From: Humidesulfovibrio sp.
GTDB taxonomy: Bacteria; Desulfobacterota; Desulfovibrionia; Desulfovibrionales; Desulfovibrionaceae
NCBI RefSeq assembly: GCF_030689645.1
Contig: NZ_JAUYFU010000006.1
Location: forward strand, 1-64,000
Reading direction: 5' to 3'
Length of the DNA stretch: 64,000 bases
Shown here: positions 38,836-48,124 of the stretch, in pieces
Numbering within the stretch: position 1 is the first letter of the stretch
How the letters are laid out: each line of letters begins with the position of its first letter
Translations under genes and position numbers: made by a program
Notes under the pieces: generated by a model
What the model was told of the DNA's origin: nothing
Database searches by the model: none
The model's input: only the letters and a program-made list of their open reading frames with translations

Positions 38836-39105
38836 CTAGTAGTCGCGGCGGGGGCGGGGCTGACGCTCCTGGGCCTCGTTGATGCGAAGCGCGCGTCCGC
38901 CAATTTCTTTGCCGTTGAGGGCGTCGATGGCCTGCTTGGCGGAAGCGTCGTCCATCTCCACGAAGCCGAAGCCACGGAAGCGGCCGGTCTCGCGGTCATT
39001 GATGAACTTGACGGAAATGACTTCGCCGTACTGGCCGAAGAGGCTGTGGAGGTCATCCTCGGAGGCGCTGAAAGGAATGTTGCCGACGTAGATGGACTTG
39101 GGCAT
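38836..39105 (-). CDS. RNA recognition motif (RRM) RNA-binding protein
   Basis: MPKSIYVGNIPFSASEDDLHSLFGQYGEVISVKFINDRETGRFRGFGFVEMDD: RNP1/RNP2. Confidence 0.97.
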   Translation of the reverse strand: MPKSIYVGNIPFSASEDDLHSLFGQYGEVISVKFINDRETGRFRGFGFVEMDDASAKQAIDALNGKEIGGRALRINEAQERQPRPRRDY

Positions 39106-39416
39106 AAAAATCTAAGCTCCTGAAATTGATCTAAAAGTTGGCGTCGTTTCTGTGTACGGAGCACAGGCTTCCGTCCCTTTACGACAATTGATCGCAAGCT
39201 TTGAGCCCCATCTTCGGGTATGTCAAGAAAAAAATATGGTTCGTTCCTTGCATTTGATTTAGCACGATTTGCTTCTGGACGAATTGTCCCACCTGATGGG
39301 GGGATGTTCCTGCGTACCCGTCATGCCTGCGCACTGCGCTTTTCGGCTTGGAGAGCCGGATCTTGACGGGGGCCCTGGGAGGGGAGACGTGAAACCACGT
39401 CCGCACGGAGGCTTAC

Positions 39417-40418
39417 ATGAACTGCATCAGATTTTTCGTTGTCATCTCTCTGCTCGCACTCACGGGGTGCGCGTACTTGCCTGTGGGCGAGTCCCAGCGC
39501 CTGCATTCACAGGCTCCGGCGCATTCGCCGCCCCAGGAGGGAGCGAAGCAAGAGCGCACGCAGGTGCTTTACAAGAGGCAGCCAGGCCAGGTTGATCCCA
39601 AGATCAGCCCGTATTCGGTCATGGGTAAAACCTACTGGCCTGTGCAGTCCGGCCTGGGCTTCCGCGAGGAAGGCTTTGCCTCCTGGTACGGCATAGATTT
39701 TCATGGCAAGAAGACCGCCACCGGCGAGATCTACGACATGTTCAGCATTTCCGCCGCGCACAAGACCCTGCCCCTGGGCACCAAGGTCCGCGTGACCAAC
39801 CTTGAGAACGGGCGCGAACTCGAACTTGTGGTTAACGACCGCGGTCCCTTTGTCGATGGCCGCGTCATCGACCTCTCTTACGCCTCGGCCCGCCTGCTCG
39901 GCATGGCCGACAACGGCCTTGCCCGCGTGCGCGTAGTGGGCATCGCCGAAAATCCCGTGCTTGCGAACGCAACCTATAAGACAGTCGCCTCGGCATCTGC
40001 CGAGAACCAGCCCCGCAAGTCCGGCAACCGTGTCATCGAGAAGGACCTTTCTGATGGTCCGAATCGCGTCCAGGCTTCCCGTTCGGACAAGCCCGCCCAG
40101 GCCAAGGCTCCTGTGGTGGCGGCCAAGGCCCAGCCGGTGGCGGAGCAGCATGCTTCGATGCAACCCTCCATGCAGCAGGACGGTTCACGCTACAGCGTGC
40201 AGGTTGGCGCTTTTTCACAGGATGAGAACGCGCGCAGGGTGAAGGATCGCCTTGTGCAGTCCGGATTCCGGGGCGCAAGCGTTGTGCGCTCCGTGCGCGG
40301 CGGCCGCGAGCTTTCGGTGGTGCAGGCCGGCAGTTTCGACGCTCGCGAGCAGGCCGAAGAAGTGTTGCGCGCCGTGAGGGATGAGTTCCCGTCCAGCTTC
40401 ATCAGCTCTGGCGCCTAA
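39417..40418 (+). CDS. rlpA: Septal ring lytic transglycosylase RlpA-like lipoprotein with SPOR domain
   Basis: Lipobox ALTGCAYLP; DPBB EEGFASWYGIDFHGKKTATGEIYD...VVNDRGPFVDGRVIDLS; SPOR YSVQVGAFSQDENARRVKDRL. Confidence 0.94.
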   Translation: MNCIRFFVVISLLALTGCAYLPVGESQRLHSQAPAHSPPQEGAKQERTQVLYKRQPGQVDPKISPYSVMGKTYWPVQSGLGFREEGFASWYGIDFHGKKTATGEIYDMFSISAAHKTLPLGTKVRVTNLENGRELELVVNDRGPFVDGRVIDLSYASARLLGMADNGLARVRVVGIAENPVLANATYKTVASASAENQPRKSGNRVIEKDLSDGPNRVQASRSDKPAQAKAPVVAAKAQPVAEQHASMQPSMQQDGSRYSVQVGAFSQDENARRVKDRLVQSGFRGASVVRSVRGGRELSVVQAGSFDAREQAEEVLRAVRDEFPSSFISSGA

Positions 40419-40604
40419 GGACCTTTGGGCCAAAGTGCAGACGTGGGGAGCGCCGGTGAGCCGCCGGCGCTCCGTTTCCCTTGCCGCCTGCGGCTGTGCC
40501 TGCAGGGCCTTGCGCGGCGCGGCGGCTTGGGATAATAATGTAAATAGTGTGGTTGGTTCGGGATCTGGGCCGCGAAGGCCATTAATCTGACGGAGGAATG
40601 CGGC

Positions 40605-40901
40605 ATGTCGCAGAAAATTTTCGAAGTGAACGGCGTGCCCCTGGGCAGCATCCGCAACCGCAACGAAGAGCGGGTCATAAAGCTCATGCCCAAGGTTCTG
40701 GCCGAATTTTTGGACTACAAGCCGTCCTACCTGGACATTCAAGACATCTACGCCCTGACCCTGAACAACCTGCCTCCGCGCTACAAGCAGCACGGCTCCA
40801 TCATCATCCGCGAGTCCCTGGGCGATGAGGAGATCATGCGCGAGCTGCGTCTGGCCGTGGGCAAGGTGGAGATGGCCCCCACCGGCAAGCTTGAAGGCTA
40901 G
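40605..40901 (+). CDS. ComFB (late competence development) family protein
   Basis: NRNEERVIKLMPKVLAEFLDYKPSYLDIQDIYALTLNNLPPRYKQHGSIIIRES. Confidence 0.85.
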   Translation: MSQKIFEVNGVPLGSIRNRNEERVIKLMPKVLAEFLDYKPSYLDIQDIYALTLNNLPPRYKQHGSIIIRESLGDEEIMRELRLAVGKVEMAPTGKLEG

Positions 40902-40907
40902 GGCGGC

Positions 40908-41708
40908 CTAAGCCAAGGCTTTGGCCTCGTCCCAGAGGCGGTTCTTGTCGTCCATGCTCATTTCAAGCAAATCGAGCCCGCGTTGCCGGGCCAATTCCTC
41001 CATGCACTTATAGCGCGCCAGGAACTTGATGTTGGCGCGGTCCAGGGCTGCGTTGGCCTTGATGCCCTTTCTGCGGCCCAACTCCACCAGGGTGAACAGC
41101 GCGTCGCCGAACTCTTCTTCCATGCGCTCGGCCTTCTGGTCCGTTTCGGGTCCAGCGCAGGCTTCCTCAAATTCCTTCCACTCGGCGTCGAACTGGTCGC
41201 GGGCGTCTTCGTCGGTTGCCCAGGTGAAGTTCAGGCGCGCTGATTTGGCGTGGATGCGGTAGGCCTTCAAAAGCGGCGGCAGTCCCTCGGGCAGTGAGTC
41301 GAAGGCGCCGTTTTCTTTCCCGTTGCCGTTTTTTTCGCCGCGTTTGATGCGCTCCCAGTTGCGTAAAAGCTCTTCCTGATCGGCCACCACGGTATCGCCG
41401 AACACATGCGGGTGGCGGCGGATCATCTTGGCCGCGTTCTGCGCCACCACGTCCTCCAGGCTGAATTGCCCGGCGCGTGCGGCCAGGGTGGCCTGGAACA
41501 GCAGCAGAAAGAGCACGTCGCCCAATTCCTCGCAGGTCTCGGCCTGGTCGTCGGCGCGGATTGCCGACACCAGCTCAAAAGCTTCCTCGATGATGTAGTC
41601 GCAGAGGCTCTTGGGAGTCTGCTTCTGGTCCCAGGGGCATCCGCCGGGGCCAAGCAACGCGTCGATGACTTCCTGGATTTTGGCAATGCTCATGCTGTCC
41701 GAACTCAT
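40908..41708 (-). CDS. mazG: Nucleoside triphosphate pyrophosphohydrolase MazG
   Basis: ALLGPGGCPWDQKQTPKSLCDYIIEEAFELVSAI...EELGDVLFLLLFQATLA. Confidence 0.95.
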   Translation of the reverse strand: MSSDSMSIAKIQEVIDALLGPGGCPWDQKQTPKSLCDYIIEEAFELVSAIRADDQAETCEELGDVLFLLLFQATLAARAGQFSLEDVVAQNAAKMIRRHPHVFGDTVVADQEELLRNWERIKRGEKNGNGKENGAFDSLPEGLPPLLKAYRIHAKSARLNFTWATDEDARDQFDAEWKEFEEACAGPETDQKAERMEEEFGDALFTLVELGRRKGIKANAALDRANIKFLARYKCMEELARQRGLDLLEMSMDDKNRLWDEAKALA

Positions 41709-41774
41709 GGCCGGTCTCCTTGTTTCTGCATCGCTTCGCTGCGCAAGCCTGCGGCTCTGCGGCCAGGCGCGCAG

Positions 41775-42350
41775 CTAGATATGTTGCTTTTCTTTGTTTT
41801 TTTTCTGTTGCTGCTGTTGCTGCTTGGGCGGTGGCAGCGGGGCCGGCTTCGGCAGGGCGAAGCCGCCCTCCTCCAGGGTCTCGCGGATGGGGGCCGGGGT
41901 GAAGTTCGCCAGGAGCACCAGAGCCGGGTCGGTCTTCTGGGCAAAGGCGGATTGCTTGACCACGCTGGTGCCGGGCAACATGGCCTTGAGCAGCAGGAGC
42001 ATCACCAGGGAGAGCAGGAGCCCTTCGACAGCGCCGAATGCCGCGCCTGCCGCCTTGTCCACGACGGTGAGCATGGCGACCTTGAGCACGTCTTGGAGGA
42101 AGCGCACCAGGAACCACAGGGCCACCAGGGTGCCGATGAATGTGATGAGGTAGCTGAGGGCCTGCACCGTGTTCTGATTGGTGACGTAGACCTTGAGGTG
42201 CGGCACGAAGATGCCGTGCAGATGCGAAGCCACGAAAAGCCCGATGAAAACCGAACTCAAGGACACGGCCTCTTTGATGAGCCCGCGGTGGTAGCCCCGG
42301 AAGGCCACAAGGCCGACGATCGCTATGATGATTATGTCCAGGGAATTCAT
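41775..42350 (-). CDS. CvpA family protein
   Basis: MNSLDIIIIAIVGLVAFRGYHRGLIKEAVSL...; Gln/Lys-rich C-terminus. Confidence 0.9.
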   Translation of the reverse strand: MNSLDIIIIAIVGLVAFRGYHRGLIKEAVSLSSVFIGLFVASHLHGIFVPHLKVYVTNQNTVQALSYLITFIGTLVALWFLVRFLQDVLKVAMLTVVDKAAGAAFGAVEGLLLSLVMLLLLKAMLPGTSVVKQSAFAQKTDPALVLLANFTPAPIRETLEEGGFALPKPAPLPPPKQQQQQQKKNKEKQHI

Positions 42351-42542
42351 GGTCCCTCGCCGTTGTGGGCTGCGCGGGCGTTACAGCTGCGCCTGCGCCT
42401 TACTGGCCGTGACACCTAGCAGACCCGTGCGTGAAAGGGAAGGGGCCAGGGTCTTCTGCGGCGGGCGGTTGTGCTGGCCTGTGATTTCAGGTAGGACACG
42501 CGTCTATCACATGGGAAGCTTATCTCTGGGGGGCGTTGGACG

Positions 42543-43121
42543 ATGCGTCTGATCGAAACCGGGCTGCCGGGGCTTGCGCTCCTGGAGCCCAAGGTGTTCC
42601 GCGACGAGCGTGGTTTCTTTCTCGAGACCTACAGCGAGGCCGCCTTTGACGCCCTGGGCATCGGGGCCCGCTTCGTGCAGGACAACCACGCATACTCCGC
42701 ACGAAAAGGGGTGCTGCGCGGGCTGCACTTTCAGCTGCCGCCCTTTGCCCAGGCCAAGCTTGTGTGGGTGGTGCGCGGAAGCGTGCTGGACGTGGCCGTG
42801 GACCTGCGGCGCGACTCGCCTACCTTTGGCCAGCATTTCAGCGCGGAGCTCTCGGCGGAGAACATGCTCCGGCTGTTTCTGCCGCGGGGATTCGCCCATG
42901 GCTACGTGACGCTGACCCCGGATGCCGAGTTTGTATATAAAGTCGACGCGCCCTATGCTTCAAAGGCCGATGCGGGCATCCTTTGGAACGACCCGGATCT
43001 CGGCATCGACTGGCCCGAGGCGGAGCCCCTGCTTTCGCCCAAAGACAGGCAGTTGCCCCGGCTTAGGGACATCGATTCGCCTTTTGTCTGCGACCCGCCC
43101 CATGGCGGCGTGCGCGGCTAA
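42543..43121 (+). CDS. rfbC: dTDP-4-dehydrorhamnose 3,5-epimerase
   Basis: LLEPKVFRDERGFFLETYSEAAFDALGIGARFVQDNHAYSARKGVLRGLHFQLPP. Confidence 0.96.
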   Translation: MRLIETGLPGLALLEPKVFRDERGFFLETYSEAAFDALGIGARFVQDNHAYSARKGVLRGLHFQLPPFAQAKLVWVVRGSVLDVAVDLRRDSPTFGQHFSAELSAENMLRLFLPRGFAHGYVTLTPDAEFVYKVDAPYASKADAGILWNDPDLGIDWPEAEPLLSPKDRQLPRLRDIDSPFVCDPPHGGVRG

Positions 43122-43137
43122 CCCATCCGGGAGTCCT

Positions 43138-44586
43138 ATGCCGATAAAACGCAACGCACCCAAGGAGTCCCCCGCCCGGCACGCCATTATTCTGGCGGGC
43201 GGCTCGGGTACCCGGCTTTGGCCGCTTTCGCGCAATCTTTTTCCCAAACAACTGCTGGCCCTGAACGGCGAGTTGACCCTGCTGCAGCAGACCGTGCGCC
43301 GGGTGCTCACGGCCTTTGCGCCGCAGAACGTCTGGGTGGTGACCAACGAAGAGCACGTGTTCGAGGTTCGCAGCCAACTGCGCAGCCTGAACCCGGTGCT
43401 GGACGCCCACGTTCTGGCCGAACCCCTGGCGCGCAACACCCTGCCCGCAGTGCTGCTGGGGCTTGATCGCATCGTGCCCCTTGAGGACAAGGCTGCTGAC
43501 GAGTCCCTGGTGGCTGTGTTCCCTTCCGACCACCTTCTGGAGGATTTGGAAGGCTTCCGCAGCTCCCTCAATCAGGCCATGGGCTTGGCCGCGCGCGGGC
43601 TTTTCGTCACCTTTGGCGTGCTGCCGCGCAAGCCAGAAACCGGCTACGGCTACATCGCCAGGGGCAAGCAGCTGGAAGAGGGCGGCTATGAAGTGGAGAG
43701 CTTCATCGAGAAGCCCAAGCTCGAAAAGGCCGTCGAGTTTTTGAAAAGCGGCCGCCATTACTGGAACAGCGGCGTGTTCGTGTTTCGCGCGCGGGAGTTT
43801 CTGTCCGCCGTGGCCGCGCACACGCCGGAGCTTTGGTCCTGGTGGTCCGGGCGCGGCGCAGCTGCGCTCGTCTCCGGCTACGGAGCCCTGCCCAACCTTT
43901 CCGTCGACTACGGCATTGCGGAGAAGATCGAGGACATCGCGGTGGTGGAGGCCCGGTTCGACTGGGACGACCTGGGCAATTGGGAGGCCATCTACCGCCT
44001 TGGCAAGAAGGACGAGGCCGGCAACGTCATTCAGGGCGACGTGCTGGCCATGGACTGCAGGGATTGCCTGCTCATCTCCAAAGGCGGCAAGCTGGCCGTG
44101 GTCGGCCTTCGCGGCATGATCATGATCCAGACCCGCGACGCCACCCTTACCTGCCCGCTCACGGATGTGCAGCGGGTGAAAGAGGTTGTGGCGCTTCTTA
44201 AGTCTCAGGGCAGCCAACTGGTGGAAAGCCACCTTACCGTCAAGCGTCCTTGGGGCAGCTATTCGGTGTTGGAGGAAGGGCAGCACTACAAGATCAAGCG
44301 CATAGAGGTGCTGGCCGGCGCGCGGCTGAGCCTGCAGATGCACCACCATAGAAGCGAGCATTGGGTGGTGGTTTCGGGCACGGCGCTGGTCGAGATCGAT
44401 GGGGTGGAGCGCTTGCTTGTGGAGAATCAGGCCGTGGATATCGCCAAGGCCACCACGCACAGACTGGCGAATCCGGGTAAGGTTCCGCTTGAGATCATTG
44501 AAATTCAAAGCGGGCCGTATCTGGAAGAGGACGATATTGTACGTTTTGATGATGTTTATGGGCGGGTGAAACAGGAGAACTCGTGA
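43138..44586 (+). CDS. Mannose-1-phosphate guanylyltransferase / mannose-6-phosphate isomerase
   Basis: HAIILAGGSGTRLWPLSRNLFPKQLLALNGE; C-term cupin VKRPWGSYSVLEEGQHYKIKRIEVLAGARLSLQMHHHRSEHWVVVSGTA. Confidence 0.96.
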   Translation: MPIKRNAPKESPARHAIILAGGSGTRLWPLSRNLFPKQLLALNGELTLLQQTVRRVLTAFAPQNVWVVTNEEHVFEVRSQLRSLNPVLDAHVLAEPLARNTLPAVLLGLDRIVPLEDKAADESLVAVFPSDHLLEDLEGFRSSLNQAMGLAARGLFVTFGVLPRKPETGYGYIARGKQLEEGGYEVESFIEKPKLEKAVEFLKSGRHYWNSGVFVFRAREFLSAVAAHTPELWSWWSGRGAAALVSGYGALPNLSVDYGIAEKIEDIAVVEARFDWDDLGNWEAIYRLGKKDEAGNVIQGDVLAMDCRDCLLISKGGKLAVVGLRGMIMIQTRDATLTCPLTDVQRVKEVVALLKSQGSQLVESHLTVKRPWGSYSVLEEGQHYKIKRIEVLAGARLSLQMHHHRSEHWVVVSGTALVEIDGVERLLVENQAVDIAKATTHRLANPGKVPLEIIEIQSGPYLEEDDIVRFDDVYGRVKQENS

Positions 44587-44690
44587 ATTTTTTCCTAAGC
44601 CCTTGACACGCCAGAGCGTGGTCCTTTATGAAAACGCAGTTTTCCGTGGCGAAATTTGACCAGAAACTACAGGAGCGATGGGGCGAGGTT

Positions 44691-45239
44691 ATGGAGGAAA
44701 AGAAACAGTGCAAGGGGTGTGGGGGGGCGTTGCCCTTCGTGATCGGCTTTGTGGCCGCAGTTATCGCAGGCTGGGTTCTCTTCCCTGACTTGATTTACAG
44801 CAAGAAGACGCAGCCCATCCGCTTCAGCCATAAGGTCCACCAGGAGCAGGGCATGGAGTGTTCGAGCTGTCACACGTTCCGTGATGACGGCTCTTTTGCC
44901 GGGCTTCCGAACAATGAAAGCTGCATGCAGTGCCATGCAGACGTCATTGGAACCGACCCGGCGGAAGTGGCTTACGTCGAGAAGTACGCCAAGACGGGCA
45001 AGGAAGTTCCTTGGCTCATCTACCAGTACCAGCCAGACAACGTGTATTTCAGCCACAAGGCGCACGAGTCCTTTGAGTGCAAGTCCTGCCACCCCGATGT
45101 CGGCAAGACGGACACTCCGCCGGTTTATTATGAGAACAGGCTGTCCGGATACAGCAAGCAGACGATGAAGATGTGGCAGTGCGAGCGCTGCCATGCCGAG
45201 AACGGCGTCAGCAACGCCTGTCACGTCTGCCACAAGTAA
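44691..45239 (+). CDS. qrcA: Qrc complex multiheme cytochrome c subunit (QrcA-like)
   Basis: N-terminal TM anchor plus five CxxCH motifs (CSSCH, CMQCH, CKSCH, CERCH, CHVCH); upstream of qrcB-, qrcC- and qrcD-like genes. Start 44691 (M)EEKKQCKGCGG chosen, 44628 also possible. Confidence 0.88.
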   Translation: MEEKKQCKGCGGALPFVIGFVAAVIAGWVLFPDLIYSKKTQPIRFSHKVHQEQGMECSSCHTFRDDGSFAGLPNNESCMQCHADVIGTDPAEVAYVEKYAKTGKEVPWLIYQYQPDNVYFSHKAHESFECKSCHPDVGKTDTPPVYYENRLSGYSKQTMKMWQCERCHAENGVSNACHVCHK

Positions 45240-45255
45240 AAGAGGGGTGCGTAAG

Positions 45256-47325
45256 ATGGGTTTGGATCGCAGAGGATTCGTCAAAATCGTAATGGGAGGC
45301 GTTGCAGGCACCCTGTTCACGCCTGTCATCTGGCAGAGCCTGGACGATGTGTCCATCTGGTCCCAGAATTGGGGCTGGATCCCTCGCCTGAACAAGGGCG
45401 AGGTGAAAGCCAAGTCCGCCTTGAGCAAACTGTGCCCAGCCGGTTGCGCCGTGAAGGTGAAGACCGTTGGCGGGCTGCCCTTTGCCGCGATTGGCAACAC
45501 CGCCAATCCCATGAGCAAAGGCGGCGTGTGCCCCATTTGCACGGGCGGCGCTCAGCTCATGTACAGCCCGGCCCGCGTGAAGTCGCCCATGAAGAAGGTG
45601 GGCGAAGGCAAGTACGAGGCCATTAAGTGGGAAGAAGCCGAGGCCATGCTCGTTGAGAAGCTGACCCCCCTCAAGGGGCAGGACGGCAAGATCGCCGCCA
45701 TCAGCGGCGACGAGACCGGCACCGCCAACGAAGTGTTGAGCGCCATGCTGGCCGGATTGGGCAGCACCGGCTTCTATGTCATGCCCGGCGAGATGTTCAC
45801 CGCCACCAAGGGCGTGAAGCTCATGGGCGGCAACGGACAGCCCGGCTTCGACATCGAGGGTTCGGACCTGGTGCTCATGATCGGCGCGGATGCGCTTGAC
45901 TCCTGGGGCACCACAGTGGCCAACCAGAAGGCGTTCGCCGCCACCCGCCCCACCGGCGGCGCGGCTACCGCTCAGTACATCTACGCTGGCCCGGTGTTGA
46001 ACAACACCGCCAGCGTTTGCGACAAGTGGGTGGCTGTGCCCCCCACCGCCATGGCGACCTTCGCCCTGGCCCTTGCCAATCAGTTGATCGCCGCAGGTGC
46101 GGTTTCCTCGGCTGCCGACTTCGGCGATTACAAGGCGCTGGTCGCCAAGTACACGCCGGAAGCCTTTGAGGCCGCCACCGGACTCAAGGCCGACGTCCTT
46201 AAGGATCTCGTCGCCAAGATCAAGGCCGCCAAGGCTCCGCTGATCGTGGCTGGCGCCTCCTTCGGACAGGGCGCCGGCGCCCTTGACTTCGTTGCCGCCG
46301 CCTCCCTCAACGTGCTTCTGGGCCGCGTGGGCCAGAAGGGCGGCATGACGCTTCTGGGCGCGGCCCCCAAGGCCATCGCTTCAGCGGCTGACCGCGAGAA
46401 CGCCAAGGATGCAGGTAGCTTCCTGGCCTCTGTGGCCACAGGCAAGGCTACTCCGGGCGCGCTTCTGATCTACGAAGCCAACCCGGCCTTCGCCCTGCCC
46501 CAGGCCGCTGAAATGGCCAAAGCCATGGGCAATATCGGCTTCAAGGTGAGCTTCAGCACCTACATGGATGAGACCGCGGCCCTGGCCGACCTCATCCTGC
46601 CCGCGCCGCACCCCTACGAGCGCTTTGACGACGCCATGAATCCTTACGGCGTGTCCAAGCCCACGTACCTGGCCGGCAAGCCTGTGGTTTCAAAGCCTGT
46701 TGCGGACTGCAAGGATCCTGTTGACGTGCTCCTGGCCGCTGCTGCGAAGCTCGGCCTGTCCCTGGGCTTCGATACCTACGCTGATGTCATCAAGGCCAAG
46801 GCTACGGCTCTGGGCGGCGACTTCGACGCTCTGGCCGCTGGCGGCATCTGGAACGGCGAAGCCAAGGGCGGCGCCCTGACCCTGGGCGCTGGCGCCCTGG
46901 CAAAGGCTGTTCCCGTCAAGACCGACGAGAAGGCCGTGGCCCTGGCCCCGGTCACCCGTCTGGCCTACGGCACCGCCTCCCTGGCTACCCCTCCCGCCAA
47001 CCTCGTGACCCTGCGCGATACCGAACTTGTGGGCAAAGACCTCTTTGTTCAGATGAACGGCGCCACGGCCAAGAAGCTGGGCGTTGCCAAGGGCAACAAG
47101 GTGAAGCTCACCTCCGGAAGCGGCGAGATCAAGGCCCGTGTGCATGTGAGCGAGGGCGTTGCCGCCAATACGGTTGCCGTGCTCCTGGGCTTTGGCCGCA
47201 GCGCGTGGGACGAGTTCACCAAGGGCAAGGGCGAGAACGTCTACAAGATCCTCACGGTGAGCGACGAAGCAGGCACGGGCCTCAAGGTGTGGGCTGGCTC
47301 CACCGTCACCGTCGCGAAGGTTTAG
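45256..47325 (+). CDS. qrcB: Qrc complex molybdopterin-oxidoreductase-like subunit (QrcB-like)
   Basis: MGLDRRGFVKIVMGGVAGTLFTPVIW Tat-like N-term; molybdopterin oxidoreductase/dinucleotide-binding domain layout; gene order with qrcA/C/D. Confidence 0.9.
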   Translation: MGLDRRGFVKIVMGGVAGTLFTPVIWQSLDDVSIWSQNWGWIPRLNKGEVKAKSALSKLCPAGCAVKVKTVGGLPFAAIGNTANPMSKGGVCPICTGGAQLMYSPARVKSPMKKVGEGKYEAIKWEEAEAMLVEKLTPLKGQDGKIAAISGDETGTANEVLSAMLAGLGSTGFYVMPGEMFTATKGVKLMGGNGQPGFDIEGSDLVLMIGADALDSWGTTVANQKAFAATRPTGGAATAQYIYAGPVLNNTASVCDKWVAVPPTAMATFALALANQLIAAGAVSSAADFGDYKALVAKYTPEAFEAATGLKADVLKDLVAKIKAAKAPLIVAGASFGQGAGALDFVAAASLNVLLGRVGQKGGMTLLGAAPKAIASAADRENAKDAGSFLASVATGKATPGALLIYEANPAFALPQAAEMAKAMGNIGFKVSFSTYMDETAALADLILPAPHPYERFDDAMNPYGVSKPTYLAGKPVVSKPVADCKDPVDVLLAAAAKLGLSLGFDTYADVIKAKATALGGDFDALAAGGIWNGEAKGGALTLGAGALAKAVPVKTDEKAVALAPVTRLAYGTASLATPPANLVTLRDTELVGKDLFVQMNGATAKKLGVAKGNKVKLTSGSGEIKARVHVSEGVAANTVAVLLGFGRSAWDEFTKGKGENVYKILTVSDEAGTGLKVWAGSTVTVAKV

Positions 47326-47335
47326 GGGGACCACG

Positions 47336-48115
47336 ATGAAAGCCAAAGAATTCAACATCAAGTGGGGCATGGTCATTGACCTGGACAAGTGCACGGGCTG
47401 CGGCGCGTGCATGACAGCCTGCCAGGTCGAGAACAATATCGCCCCCATGGTCGATGCGTCTAACAAGTTGCGCACCTTGAGTTGGATGCTCGTGTATGAG
47501 CTTTCCAACAAGAAGGCCGCTCCGGATGCCGAGATCGCTTACCTGCCTCGCCCATGCATGCAGTGCGGCAACCCCACCTGTGTGCCCGTGTGCCCCGTTA
47601 TCGCCACGGACAAGAACGAGGAAGGCGGCATCGTCAGCCAGATCTATCCGCGTTGCATCGGCTGCCGGTACTGCATGGCCGCCTGCCCGTACCATGCCCG
47701 CTACTTCAACTGGGAAGACCCCATTTTCCCGAAGGGCATGGAGAAGACGCTGTCTCCCAACACCTCTGTCCGTCCTCGCGGTGTGGTTGAGAAGTGCAAC
47801 TTCTGCCACACCCGGCTTATGAAGGCCAAGGACAAGGCTCGTCAGGAAGGCGGCAATCCCGAAGCTCTGGCTGATGGTGCTTACATGCCCGCTTGCGCGG
47901 AAGTGTGCCCCACCGGCGCCATCTCCTTCGGTGATATCAAAAACCCGGAGCACAAGGTGCATGAGTTGGCCAAGGGCGAAAACGCCTACCGCCTGCTTGA
48001 AAAGCTGGGCCTGGCCCCGCAGGTGTACTACGTGAGCAAGCGCGAGTGGGTGCGCAAACTGGGCGATAACTACGCCGCCACCGGCAAGGCCGGGGCTGAA
48101 AAGAAGCATTCCTAG
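47336..48115 (+). CDS. qrcC: Qrc complex iron-sulfur subunit (QrcC-like)
   Basis: IDLDKCTGCGACMTACQVENN, CMQCGNPTCVPVCPV, CIGCRYCMAACPYHAR ferredoxin motifs. Confidence 0.92.
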   Translation: MKAKEFNIKWGMVIDLDKCTGCGACMTACQVENNIAPMVDASNKLRTLSWMLVYELSNKKAAPDAEIAYLPRPCMQCGNPTCVPVCPVIATDKNEEGGIVSQIYPRCIGCRYCMAACPYHARYFNWEDPIFPKGMEKTLSPNTSVRPRGVVEKCNFCHTRLMKAKDKARQEGGNPEALADGAYMPACAEVCPTGAISFGDIKNPEHKVHELAKGENAYRLLEKLGLAPQVYYVSKREWVRKLGDNYAATGKAGAEKKHS

Positions 48116-48124
48116 GGGGCGCAT

